A stretch of DNA of 64,000 nucleotides. Source: Bacteroidales bacterium. GTDB taxonomy: Bacteria; Bacteroidota; Bacteroidia; Bacteroidales; Tenuifilaceae. Positions 47,390 through 57,028 of the stretch are shown piece after piece. The stretch is from NCBI GenBank assembly GCA_020636845.1, contig JACJXD010000003.1:1-64000 (forward strand). Direction: 5' to 3'. The notes under the pieces were generated by a model. It was not told the origin of the DNA and made no database searches. It was given only the letters and a program-made list of their open reading frames with translations. Position 1 is the stretch's first letter; the number at the start of each line of letters is the position of its first letter. The position numbers and the translations under genes were made by a program.

Positions 47390-48754
47390 ATGGATAATAC
47401 TACTACCAAGTTATCTTTTAAAGAAAAAATCGGTTATGGACTAGGCGATACGGCCTCTCACTTTGTTTGGGACATGGTAGGCTTTTGGCTAATGTTTTTC
47501 TATACCGATGTTTTTGGAATTTCTGCGGCTGCTGCAGGAACCATTATGCTAATAGCCCGATTTTGGGACATGGCAATCGACCCTATCATTGGCGTAATTT
47601 CGGACAGGACTCACACTCGCTGGGGAAAGTTTCGCCCTTACATTCTATTCGGAGCAATTCCATACGCGCTTCTTGCCATATTAACATTCACCACTCCTAA
47701 CTTTGGCGAAGTAGGTAAAATTATTTATGCGGGAGCCACGTATGTTTTACTAATGACTGCTTACGCAACCATAAACCTCCCCTACTCCGCTCTCGGAGCC
47801 GTAATGTCGTCCGACACGTATGAAAGGGCCGGACTAAATACCTACCGATTCATTGCTGGCTTTGCCGGACAATTTGTTGTAACCGGCCTTGCCCTTACAC
47901 TTGCCGAAATGTTCGGACACGGTAACAAAGCGCAGGGTTTTCAATACACCATAACGCTTTTTGCAATTCTCAGCTTGATATTTTTCTTTATCACATTTAA
48001 AACTACCAAGGAAAGAATTCAACCTTCGAAGGAGCAGAACAACTCGCTTAAGGACGATTTTAAAGGATTATTTAAAAATAAAGCATGGATTATCCTTGCC
48101 GTAGTCGGGATTATCTCGTTCATAATGTTTGCCATACAAAACGCAGCCGTTGCCTACTACTTTAAGTATTACATCGGAAAAGAAACCAGCGTTCAACTCT
48201 TCAATGTAATTGGAACCGTTGCGCTAATTGTAGCATTGCCGTTATCGAAACCCTTAGCCAAGAAATTCGGAAACCGTAACGTATTTATCGGAAGTTCCAT
48301 AATATCAGGAATTTTCTTCATATTAATTTATCTCCCCGGGGCAAATAATCTGGTAAGCGTTTACATATTCAACATTCTGGCAAAAATGGCTTACGCACCG
48401 GCTGTACCACTGTTGTGGACAATGATTGCCGACTCCGCCGATTACGGAGAATGGAAAACCGGACGCAGGTCAACAGGCTTGTACTTCTCGGCCGCAGTAT
48501 TTGCCCAAAAAGCAGGTTGGGGCATTGGAGCCGCCATTGCCGGTTGGATTTTGGCAATCTCGCAATTTGTTCCCAATGTAGTTCAAACCGACACAGCCAT
48601 AACGGGAATAAAACTGCTGGTATCGGTTATTCCCGGAGTATTGTACATGTCGTGTGCTATCTTTATGATATTCTACAAGATAGACTCCAAAACAACCGAA
48701 ATAATGAAAAAAGAGTTGGCTGATATGAGGGAAAAAGAGCAAGTCAATCAGTAG
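47390..48754 (+). CDS. GPH-family (MelB/LacS-type) sugar:cation symporter
   Basis: 454 residues with about 12 TM helices. N-terminal GPH signature: KIGYGLGDTASHFVWDMVGFWLMFFYTDVFG, then DPIIGVISDRTHTRWGKFRPYILFGAIPYA with the conserved Asp pair and the RWGKFRPY loop. MelB-like SADYGEWKTGRRSTGLYFSA is in the second half. Family members carry oligosaccharides or glycosides with H+ or Na+. In this locus it would import short beta-1,3-gluco-oligosaccharides across the inner membrane to the next gene's product. Confidence 0.92.
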   Translation: MDNTTTKLSFKEKIGYGLGDTASHFVWDMVGFWLMFFYTDVFGISAAAAGTIMLIARFWDMAIDPIIGVISDRTHTRWGKFRPYILFGAIPYALLAILTFTTPNFGEVGKIIYAGATYVLLMTAYATINLPYSALGAVMSSDTYERAGLNTYRFIAGFAGQFVVTGLALTLAEMFGHGNKAQGFQYTITLFAILSLIFFFITFKTTKERIQPSKEQNNSLKDDFKGLFKNKAWIILAVVGIISFIMFAIQNAAVAYYFKYYIGKETSVQLFNVIGTVALIVALPLSKPLAKKFGNRNVFIGSSIISGIFFILIYLPGANNLVSVYIFNILAKMAYAPAVPLLWTMIADSADYGEWKTGRRSTGLYFSAAVFAQKAGWGIGAAIAGWILAISQFVPNVVQTDTAITGIKLLVSVIPGVLYMSCAIFMIFYKIDSKTTEIMKKELADMREKEQVNQ

Positions 48755-48873
48755 CAATTACTCGTCATGAGGTTTGATAGATAGGGTTTACTAAAAGTAA
48801 TATATTTGATTTTAAAGATCTTTCGATAAGTCAGAATAACAGGCATTTTTAAATTTTTCAAACTGTTTTAGAA

Positions 48874-51800
48874 ATGAATAACCTATATATCGGTAATACA
48901 AAGGCAAAGAATAGTACAGGAAAGGCAACGGGGAAGTTTATAGAAATGGGACGAGAAAAGTTTTACGAGATTGAAGATTTCGACTCCATGCTGCCTTTTT
49001 TTATAAGCATTGCCAGCGATTCGAACCATTGGATGTACATTTCGAGTACAGGCGGGTTAACGGCCGGTCGAATAAACTCCGACAGCGCCCTATTTCCATA
49101 CTACACCGACGACAAAATTCACGAATCGGCTGAAGTTACCGGAAGTAAAACCATTCTGCAGGTAACCAAAAACGAAAAGGTTTTTCTATGGGAACCGCTA
49201 TCTAACCGATATAAAGGAGTTTACGCGATAAAAAGAAAAATATTTAAAAGCGTAATTGGCAATAAAATAGTTTTCGAAGAACAAAACATCGATTTAGGGC
49301 TTACCTTCCGCTATGGATGGCTGAATTCCGATAAGTTTGGCTGGATAAAAAAGAGTTGGCTGATAAACAATACCAACCAACCTGTTGAAATTTCGCTTAT
49401 CGATGGATTTCAAAATGTACTACCATACGGGGTTAACGAATTTACTCAAAACAAATTTTCCACCCTTGTTGACGCTTACAAAAAAAGTGAGTTGATTCCG
49501 GAAGTTTGCCTTGCCCTTTTTAGGATGGAATCCCTTATGGCCGACAGAGCCGAGCCGAGCGAAGCGCTGAGAACTACTACCGTATGGAGTGTTGGGTTGC
49601 CAACAACCATGTTTTTACTGAGTTCCGCCCAACTCGATAATTTCAGGACAGGCAGCCCTCTTACCAACGAATCCGAAGCAAAGGGCGTTAGGGGAGCATT
49701 CTTTATTGTAACACCATTAACGTTAGAAGCCGACGAAACCAAAACATGGCACTTTGCTGCCGAGGTCAATCAGGATGCGGTGAAGGTAAATAACCTGATT
49801 GAATTTCTTAAAAGCACTTCTAACCTTCAAAATTTACTGGATAACGATATTGAGAAGGGAACAAAAGCGCTGCAATCCATAATAGCCCAAGCCGATGGCA
49901 TTCAGGACACAGCCGATGAAAACCTTGTTGCACGCCACTTTTCGAACACGCTGTTCAACGTAATGCGTGGCGGAATATACAGTAACGATTATACCATTAG
50001 TAAGAATGATTTTACAAAACACGTAAAGCATTTTAATGCAAGCATAAGCAACACCTATAGCAATTTTCTTAAAAGTCTTCCCGAATCAATATCCTACGCG
50101 GAACTCAACAGGCAAATCAAGGCTAAGAACGATGCCAACTTTTATCGCTTGTTTCTCGAATACCTTCCGCTAACCTTTAGCCGCAGGCACGGCGATCCTA
50201 GTCGTCCTTGGAACAAGTTCAACATCAACATAAAGGACGAAAACGGAAACAGGATTCTTTACTACGAAGGAAACTGGCGCGATATTTTCCAGAACTGGGA
50301 AGCACTTTCGCTATCGTATCCGGGCTTTGTGCACTCCATAATTGCAAAATTTCTGAACGCAAGTACAATCGACGGTTATAACCCTTACAGAATTACCAAG
50401 GATGGAATAGACTGGGAAGTTATAGAACCCGATAATCCTTGGTCGAACATCGGTTACTGGGGCGACCACCAAATAGTTTACCTGTTAAGGTTAATGGAGG
50501 TTTCTAACAAGTATTTTCCGGGCTACCTTAACTCATGGCTTAACTCCGAAATTTTTGCTTTTGCAAATGTTCCCTACCGGATAAAAGGCTATCGCGAAAT
50601 TGTTGCCAATCCTAAAAACACGGTTACGTTCGATAATGAACTAAACAAGCGTATCGAAAACGAGGTAAAAATGCTCGGCGCCGATGCAAAACTTATTCTC
50701 GGCAAAAACAACAACGTAGCACTGGCAACCCTCACCGAAAAGTTGCTTGTAACGCTACTCGCAAAGTTGAGCAACTTTATTCCGGAAGCCGGAATTTGGA
50801 TGAATACGCTTCGCCCCGAATGGAACGATGCCAACAACGCGCTGGTAGGTTACGGTACATCCATGGTTACCCTTTACTACCTGCACAGATTTTTGCTATT
50901 CGTAAAGCAACTCTACCAAGCTGCCAACGAAAATACATTTGCAGTATCGATGGAAGTAGCAACTTTTTTTATCAACGTAAACAATGCATTTACTAAGTTT
51001 CAGCCTATACTGCCAAACGGTTTTAACAATTCAACCCGTAAAGAATTAACCGACAAACTTGGCGAAGCAGGCGAAAATTACAGGAACTCGGTTTACGGTA
51101 AACCTTCGAATAAAAAAGTAGCACTGCAAAAAGATGGTATTCTGAAATTTATCGACCTAACCCTGTCGTACATCACACAATCCGTTAAGGTTAACAAACG
51201 AGCCGATAAATTGTACAACGCCTACAACCTTATTTCGTTTTCGGAAAATTCCATCTCTATCAGAAATCTGTACGAAATGCTCGAAGGACAAGTTGCCGTG
51301 CTATCTTCCGGAATTTTATCATCGGAAGAAGCCGTTGAACTGCTAAATGCCCTTCGCAATAGCAAACTTTACCGTCCCGACCAACAAAGTTACATTCTGT
51401 ACCCGAACAAGCAACTACCAACTTTTCTGGAAAAGAATAACATTCCCGAAAACATAGTCAAGTCGAATAAAATACTCCGAACTTTCGTTGAAACAGGAGA
51501 TACGGCTATTATTGCTAAGGATAAGGAAGGAAAGTACCACTTTAACTCCGATTTCTTAAATGCCGAACACTTGACAAGTGCTCTCGAAAATTACCAAAGT
51601 TTGTCAAAGGATGAAGTACAAGGCATTTTGGATATTTACGAAAAAGTATTTGACCACCAATCGTTTACAGGCCGTTCCGGAACATTTTACAAGTACGAAG
51701 GCCTCGGGAGCATATACTGGCACATGGTTTCCAAACTGCAACTGGCAATTGGCGAAACCGTGCAAAAAGCAATCGAAAATAACGATGACAAAACGATAGT

Positions 51801-52272
51801 TGAAACCTTAAAGCATCACTACTACGAAGTAAAAAAAGGCATTGGCGCCCATAAATCGCCATCGGAATACGGTTCGTTTCCCTTCGACCCTTACTCGCAC
51901 ACTCCAATAATGGCTGGTGTGCAGCAACCCGGCATGACCGGACAGGTTAAGGAAGATATTATATCGAGATTTATGGAGTTGGGAATTATTGTGGAAAATG
52001 GCAAAATTTACATAGATCTAACCATGCTAAATATCGATGAATTCCATAGGTCAGATAACCAACACATTCCCTGGCTCACGGTAACATTCTGTTTCACTCC
52101 GTTTACTTTCTACGTAGATGAAAAATCGGGCATTGATATAAAGTATGCCAACGGAAAAATTATCAACCTATACAACTACGAAATACCTGCCGATATAAGC
52201 CAATTCGTATTTATGAGGACAAAGGAAATTGCAAAAATTGTTGTTCATATTCAAAAGAATAAATTAACCTAA
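48874..52272 (+). CDS. Large GH94-superfamily phosphorylase, probable beta-1,3-oligoglucan phosphorylase (GH149/GH161-like)
   Basis: 1132 residues, no signal peptide or TM, hence cytoplasmic. Opens with a beta-sandwich domain of the kind that starts GH94-type enzymes (SIASDSNHWMYISSTGGLTAGR). An (alpha/alpha)6-barrel-like region includes RRHGDPSRPWNKFNI, YYEGNWRDIFQNWEALSL, WSNIGYWGDHQIVYLLRL and SEYGSFPFDPYSHTP. Length, domain order and locus fit GH149 or the related GH161, both beta-1,3-glucan/oligoglucan phosphorylases that make alpha-glucose-1-phosphate; I assign by resemblance and context, without a search. Catalytic Asp candidate is in EGNWRDIF. It follows the GPH importer by 119 bp. 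Confidence 0.65.
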   Translation: MNNLYIGNTKAKNSTGKATGKFIEMGREKFYEIEDFDSMLPFFISIASDSNHWMYISSTGGLTAGRINSDSALFPYYTDDKIHESAEVTGSKTILQVTKNEKVFLWEPLSNRYKGVYAIKRKIFKSVIGNKIVFEEQNIDLGLTFRYGWLNSDKFGWIKKSWLINNTNQPVEISLIDGFQNVLPYGVNEFTQNKFSTLVDAYKKSELIPEVCLALFRMESLMADRAEPSEALRTTTVWSVGLPTTMFLLSSAQLDNFRTGSPLTNESEAKGVRGAFFIVTPLTLEADETKTWHFAAEVNQDAVKVNNLIEFLKSTSNLQNLLDNDIEKGTKALQSIIAQADGIQDTADENLVARHFSNTLFNVMRGGIYSNDYTISKNDFTKHVKHFNASISNTYSNFLKSLPESISYAELNRQIKAKNDANFYRLFLEYLPLTFSRRHGDPSRPWNKFNINIKDENGNRILYYEGNWRDIFQNWEALSLSYPGFVHSIIAKFLNASTIDGYNPYRITKDGIDWEVIEPDNPWSNIGYWGDHQIVYLLRLMEVSNKYFPGYLNSWLNSEIFAFANVPYRIKGYREIVANPKNTVTFDNELNKRIENEVKMLGADAKLILGKNNNVALATLTEKLLVTLLAKLSNFIPEAGIWMNTLRPEWNDANNALVGYGTSMVTLYYLHRFLLFVKQLYQAANENTFAVSMEVATFFINVNNAFTKFQPILPNGFNNSTRKELTDKLGEAGENYRNSVYGKPSNKKVALQKDGILKFIDLTLSYITQSVKVNKRADKLYNAYNLISFSENSISIRNLYEMLEGQVAVLSSGILSSEEAVELLNALRNSKLYRPDQQSYILYPNKQLPTFLEKNNIPENIVKSNKILRTFVETGDTAIIAKDKEGKYHFNSDFLNAEHLTSALENYQSLSKDEVQGILDIYEKVFDHQSFTGRSGTFYKYEGLGSIYWHMVSKLQLAIGETVQKAIENNDDKTIVETLKHHYYEVKKGIGAHKSPSEYGSFPFDPYSHTPIMAGVQQPGMTGQVKEDIISRFMELGIIVENGKIYIDLTMLNIDEFHRSDNQHIPWLTVTFCFTPFTFYVDEKSGIDIKYANGKIINLYNYEIPADISQFVFMRTKEIAKIVVHIQKNKLT

Positions 52273-52451
52273 TCAATCTCAATAGACATCGTTGATTTTG
52301 GCAAATCATATTCCGAATTCTTATTGCCAAACAACTTGTTACTGAAATTTTACAGCTCATCCTGATGATTCAACAACTCATTGGGATTTTTTTTTACTAA
52401 AAAGTCGATTACCTCACTTTTGTTTCCGAAACAACATAAAAGACGGAAACA

Positions 52452-54587
52452 ATGAAAATCTTTATAACCTTAATTCTAGTTTTGTTAACCCTTGGGCTTC
52501 ATGCCCAAATTACCGTAAAAGGGAAAGTTACCGACAAACTAGGACATCCGCTTGTAGGTGCAAACATTATTATTAAAGGAACTTACGACGGTACCGTTAC
52601 CGATTCCATTGGAAACTTTCAACTGAAAGTAAACGCCGATAACTTAACGCTAATTGCAACCTACATAGGCTACATTAGCCAAGAAACTGCAATAAGCACA
52701 ACCCAAAATCCAACAATAATCAATTTTAAACTAAAAGAACAATCCAACCAAATTGAAGGCGTTGTTATTACGGCAGGAACTTTCGAAACTGCCGACCGAA
52801 AACGAAGCGTAACCTTACAACCACTCGATATTGTTACAACACCCAGCGCAACAGGCGACCTGTACGGAGCCCTAACCTCATTACCGGGAACTGCAACCAT
52901 TGGCGAAGATGGCCGGTTATTTGTTCGTGGAGGCGATGGCTACGAAAGTAAAACCTTTATAGACGGGTTACTTTCGAAAAAGCCCTACAGTTCCAACGTA
53001 CCCGATTTACCAAGTCGTGGACGCTTCTCACCCTTCCTATTTAGCGGAACAACTTTTAGCACCGGAGGCTACTCGGCAGAATACGGACAAGCTTTATCGT
53101 CGGCATTAATCCTAAATACAAATTCATTTCCGCAGAAAACCCAAACCGACATATCGATAATGTCGATTGGTGGCGGAGTCTCGCAAACATTTAAAGGTGA
53201 AAGTTCATCTATATCGGCAGGGGTCGAATACATGAACCTTCAACCATACTACCAACTAACCACCCAACGATTCGAAATGAATAAATACCCCGAATCGATA
53301 GGCTTAACGCTGGTTGCCCGACAAAAATTTGGCGATAACGGAATGCTAAAAATCTTCAGCACATATTCAGGTACTCAATTCGGATTACAATACCCCGATT
53401 TAACCGTATCCGGAGCAATGTCGAACATATCCATTGAAAACAAAAATAACTACACCAACCTGTCGTATAGCGACAAACTAGGGAAAGGCTGGTTTCTAAA
53501 GAGCGGGGTTGCATTTACAATCGACCAAAACGACCTAAATCTGCAATCGTATCTTGTAAACGAATCCAACAGAAACGTTCAGGCAAAAATCACCCTAAAG
53601 AAGAACTTCAACAATAACGCATCGTTGCTTTTTGGAACGGAGGAAACCTACAACTACTTTAATCAGGACTATAACGAAGTTAGCACAGCATTCAGCAACA
53701 ACAGTAACTTCAACGATTTTGAGACAGCCGCTTTTGCCGAAGCAAACTACAGGCCGATAAGCAAAATAGCACTAAGGGCTGGAATTAGAGGCGAGCATAG
53801 CAGCTTGCTAAACGATAATAACCTAGGAGCAAGGCTCTCCGCTGCCGTAAAAGTTACCGGTGCATCGCAACTATCGTTGGCATACGGAAACTTCTACCAA
53901 ACCCCGGAAGAAAACCTGCTACGGTTTACCCACAACCTGACCTTTGAAAGGGCAAACCATTACATTGCCAACTTTCAATGGGAAAAAAGCAACAGGATAT
54001 TCCGGATTGAACTATACAAAAAGGATTACAAAAATTTGGTAATGTATAACGCCGTTGAATACTGGAACGGAAGCCTGTATAACAATCTGGGCAAAGGACA
54101 CTCTGAAGGTATCGATGTTTTTTTCCGTGACCGGAAAACCTTTAAATCGCTAGATTACTGGATTTCCTACTCCTACGTTGATTCTAAAAGAATATACCGC
54201 GATTATCCCATAATGGTTACTCCCCCGTTTGCACCAAAACACTCGGCCAGCTTCGTAGCAAAAAAATGGGTACAAAGCATTACAACGCAGTTTGGAATAT
54301 CAACCACTTTCTCATCCGGACGGCCATACAACAATCCTAATAGTACCCAATTTATGGATGGAAAAACGCCCTACTACCATGACATCAGTATAAACTGCAG
54401 CCATTTAACAACAATCTTCAACAAATCAACGATAATATACTGCTCGATAAATAACCTGCTTGGACGAGATAATATATACGGCTACCGATACTATAGTCAG
54501 CCCGATACAAACGGTGTTTACGAAGCATTTCCCATAAAAGCCGACTCCAAAAGGTTCTACTTTGTAGGAATATTTGTAACACTCTAA
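52452..54587 (+). CDS. TonB-dependent receptor with carboxypeptidase-regulatory domain
   Basis: Signal peptide (about 1-18, ending HAQ), CarboxypepD_reg-like domain (VKGKVTDKLGHPLVGANIIIKG...DSIGNFQLKV), plug (TPSATGDLYGALTSLPGTATIGEDGRLFVRGGDGYESKTFIDGLL) and a barrel ending SKRFYFVGIFVTL. At 711 residues it is much shorter than SusC and has no SusD next to it. It may still serve the glucan locus, but the following TPR and LytS/LytTR genes make a separate envelope unit equally possible. Substrate unknown. Confidence 0.9.
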   Translation: MKIFITLILVLLTLGLHAQITVKGKVTDKLGHPLVGANIIIKGTYDGTVTDSIGNFQLKVNADNLTLIATYIGYISQETAISTTQNPTIINFKLKEQSNQIEGVVITAGTFETADRKRSVTLQPLDIVTTPSATGDLYGALTSLPGTATIGEDGRLFVRGGDGYESKTFIDGLLSKKPYSSNVPDLPSRGRFSPFLFSGTTFSTGGYSAEYGQALSSALILNTNSFPQKTQTDISIMSIGGGVSQTFKGESSSISAGVEYMNLQPYYQLTTQRFEMNKYPESIGLTLVARQKFGDNGMLKIFSTYSGTQFGLQYPDLTVSGAMSNISIENKNNYTNLSYSDKLGKGWFLKSGVAFTIDQNDLNLQSYLVNESNRNVQAKITLKKNFNNNASLLFGTEETYNYFNQDYNEVSTAFSNNSNFNDFETAAFAEANYRPISKIALRAGIRGEHSSLLNDNNLGARLSAAVKVTGASQLSLAYGNFYQTPEENLLRFTHNLTFERANHYIANFQWEKSNRIFRIELYKKDYKNLVMYNAVEYWNGSLYNNLGKGHSEGIDVFFRDRKTFKSLDYWISYSYVDSKRIYRDYPIMVTPPFAPKHSASFVAKKWVQSITTQFGISTTFSSGRPYNNPNSTQFMDGKTPYYHDISINCSHLTTIFNKSTIIYCSINNLLGRDNIYGYRYYSQPDTNGVYEAFPIKADSKRFYFVGIFVTL

Positions 54588-54688
54588 GTGTTATTTATAA
54601 AAACTAAGAATTCCAACATTACTAAAGCGTTTAGCAACTCAATAGCCGAACACTCAAACAGTAAAAAAACAACTTAATAACTAAAAAA

Positions 54689-55336
54689 ATGAAGAAAACA
54701 ATTCTAACGGCAGTTATCCTAATGTTTTTAGGAAACGTAATGGCGCAACAGGCAAATTTTGAAAATGCGGTAAAGGAAACCCTTACACTACTCGACAGCG
54801 CAAAAACAACAACCGATTTACAAACAGCTGCAAGTAAATTCGAAAGAATTGCTGCAGTGGAATCGTTACGCTGGGAGCCGCTTTACTACCACGCTTTCAT
54901 TTACATCAATTTAAGTTTTCGGGAAAAGAACGGCGATAAAAAGGATGCGCTTCTCGATGTTGCTCAAAACGACATTGATAAAGCACTCGAAGCAAATGGA
55001 AATAAATCGGAACTGTACGCTCTACAAGGCTTCCTTTACCAGGGAAGAATTCAGGTAAGCGCCATGCGAGGAATGAGTTACTCACAAAAGGCTGCGGAAA
55101 TACTGGAAAAAGCGGTAAAAGAAAATCCGGAAAACCCGAGGGCACAATTTCTGCTAGGACAAAATATTTACTACACTCCTAAAATGTTTGGCGGTGGCAG
55201 TAAAAATGCCTTGCCCAAATTTATTTTGGCAAAAGAACTGTTTGAAAAAGAAACAGAAAAATCGGATATAACCCCAAGGTGGGGAGCAAAATCGAATCAG
55301 CGGATGATTGACGCTTGCAATAAAGAAAATAGCTAA
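54689..55336 (+). CDS. Exported TPR-like protein of unknown function
   Basis: Signal peptide MKKTILTAVILMFLGNVMAQ, then helical repeats of TPR type (AASKFERIAAVESLRWEPLYYHAFIYINLSF, YALQGFLYQGRIQ, AAEILEKAVKENPENPRAQFLLGQNIYYTPKMFGGG). Proteins of this type are frequent in Bacteroidota beside TonB receptors and LytS kinases. Located 100 bp after the receptor and 60 bp before the kinase, so probably part of the same transcription unit. No enzyme motif seen. Confidence 0.8.
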   Translation: MKKTILTAVILMFLGNVMAQQANFENAVKETLTLLDSAKTTTDLQTAASKFERIAAVESLRWEPLYYHAFIYINLSFREKNGDKKDALLDVAQNDIDKALEANGNKSELYALQGFLYQGRIQVSAMRGMSYSQKAAEILEKAVKENPENPRAQFLLGQNIYYTPKMFGGGSKNALPKFILAKELFEKETEKSDITPRWGAKSNQRMIDACNKENS

Positions 55337-55397
55337 TTTTATTGACTAAATTGAATTTCAACTTAAACTTCTGTACAATAAACAGCAAAATATCAAT

Positions 55398-56438
55398 ATG
55401 AACTTCCCAAAAATAAGAAAACACATATTCCGACAGCTAATAGATATAGCAATAGTTCTTGCACTAAGTTCCTTAATAACCTACGCATTTGTAGGTAACT
55501 ATTTGTTCACAAATTTCCACACGGTATATAAAAATACGCTGTTTGGCTTTTGCATCGGTTATTCGCTATGGAAAGGCAATCAGTTTATTGGCTGGTTAGG
55601 AAGCAGTTTTTTCCCTTGGGTAAAAAATCCCAAACTAACATTTACCATAAACTCTGCGTTATCCGTTGTTTTTACCGTTCTGGATATTATTGCTGTTTAT
55701 TATTTCTACCTAAAATTTGTATTTAACACCAATATTTTCGAAAACTTTAACCATTGGGGTTGGCAAATGGCTTTCACCTTTTTAATATCGCTGGTAATAA
55801 CAACCAGCTTTTACCTTGTTTACTTTTTTAAGTGGTGGCGTATTGCCACTGTAAACGGGGAAAAACTAAAGCAAGAAGCAATTCAGCTCCGCTACGATGC
55901 CCTTAAAAGCCAAGTAAATCCTCATTTCATGTTTAACAGCCTGAGTGTTTTAAGTTCGCTAATTGATACCGACACCGTAAAGGCAAAGCAGTTTATCCAG
56001 CAATTTTCCGACATATACCGATACGTTCTCGACCAAAAGGACAAGGAACTTGTTCCGTTGGAGGACGAGTTAAAATTTGTGCAATCGTACATCAACCTTC
56101 ATCAAATGCGACATGGAGATAATTTAAACGTAATTATTGATATTAATAACTACTCGGGCTACATTATTCCGCTATCGCTGCAAACGTTGCTGGAAAATTG
56201 CTTTAAGCATAACGTTGTTTCGGATGAAAAACCGCTGACCGTAAGGATTTGGAGAGAAAACGAATTTATTATTGTGCAAAACAACCTTCAAAAACGTCGC
56301 ACCATACAGGAATCTAACGGCATTGGGTTAGAAACAATCAGTAAGAGGTACAAATACTTGTCCAATCAGGCCATGGAAGTTATAGAAAGTAATGACCATT
56401 TTACGGTAAAAGTTCCTATCATAAAATCAATTTTATAA
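55398..56438 (+). CDS. LytS-type membrane histidine kinase
   Basis: Four TM helices in the first about 150 residues with short loops (LALSSLITYAFVGNYLF, LDIIAVYYFYLKFVF, TFLISLVITTSFYLVYFF), no large sensor domain. Cytoplasmic kinase with H-box LKSQVNPHFMFNSLSVLSSL (His176), HATPase N-box LLENCFKHNVV and G-box SNGIGLETISKRY. Pairs with the LytTR regulator at 57029, although a membrane methyltransferase gene lies between. The signal may be sensed within the membrane or through a partner. Confidence 0.92.
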   Translation: MNFPKIRKHIFRQLIDIAIVLALSSLITYAFVGNYLFTNFHTVYKNTLFGFCIGYSLWKGNQFIGWLGSSFFPWVKNPKLTFTINSALSVVFTVLDIIAVYYFYLKFVFNTNIFENFNHWGWQMAFTFLISLVITTSFYLVYFFKWWRIATVNGEKLKQEAIQLRYDALKSQVNPHFMFNSLSVLSSLIDTDTVKAKQFIQQFSDIYRYVLDQKDKELVPLEDELKFVQSYINLHQMRHGDNLNVIIDINNYSGYIIPLSLQTLLENCFKHNVVSDEKPLTVRIWRENEFIIVQNNLQKRRTIQESNGIGLETISKRYKYLSNQAMEVIESNDHFTVKVPIIKSIL

Positions 56439-56448
56439 ATTGTCAAAA

Positions 56449-57006
56449 ATGAAATACTTAATATTACTATCTGTACTCTTTTTTGTGTCGGAATTTGCCT
56501 TAATGCTTGTAAAACGGTCGAAAAAAATAAAATCGAAACAGCAAGGAGACAAAGGCTCTCTGGTTCTGCTTTGGGTAACCATAACGTTATGTCTCACAGT
56601 TGGTTTTTCGTTTGCCAACTACAATATATGGACAATAGCAAACTACACTATTGCTGCAATTGGCGCGTTAATGATTATTTTCGGAGCAATTATCCGCTGG
56701 ATTGCCATTGTACAACTTAGCAGTGCCTTTACCGTTGATGTTGCCATATCGAACAATCATAAACTTAAAACCGATGGAATTTACAAGTATATTAGACATC
56801 CGAGTTACTCAGGGCTGCTGCTTATTATGACCGGTTTTGCAATATGTATGAATAGTGTAATTTCGTTGCTGGTAATAATTCCGCCTATGTTTGTTATACT
56901 GCTTTACCGTATTTATGTGGAAGAGCAATTGCTTGCTGTTGAATTTGGAGATGTTTATACAGAGTATAAAACAAGCACAAGCAGGATTATTCCTTGGATT
57001 TTATAA
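56449..57006 (+). CDS. ICMT/PEMT-like membrane methyltransferase
   Basis: ATG at 56449 (MKYLILLSVLFFV); an upstream TTG at 56440 is less likely. Four or five TM helices and, in the second half, the isoprenylcysteine-carboxyl-methyltransferase signature: VAISNNHKLKTDGIYKYIRHPSYSGLLLIMTGFAI and YVEEQLLAVEFGDVYTEYKTSTSRIIPW. Bacterial homologues methylate small lipophilic or lipid substrates; the substrate here is unknown. It lies between the kinase (10 bp) and the response regulator (22 bp), so it is co-expressed with them and may act on the sensed compound or on the membrane. Confidence 0.87.
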   Translation: MKYLILLSVLFFVSEFALMLVKRSKKIKSKQQGDKGSLVLLWVTITLCLTVGFSFANYNIWTIANYTIAAIGALMIIFGAIIRWIAIVQLSSAFTVDVAISNNHKLKTDGIYKYIRHPSYSGLLLIMTGFAICMNSVISLLVIIPPMFVILLYRIYVEEQLLAVEFGDVYTEYKTSTSRIIPWIL

Positions 57007-57028
57007 CCTATTTTGAATTGGAAAGGCT

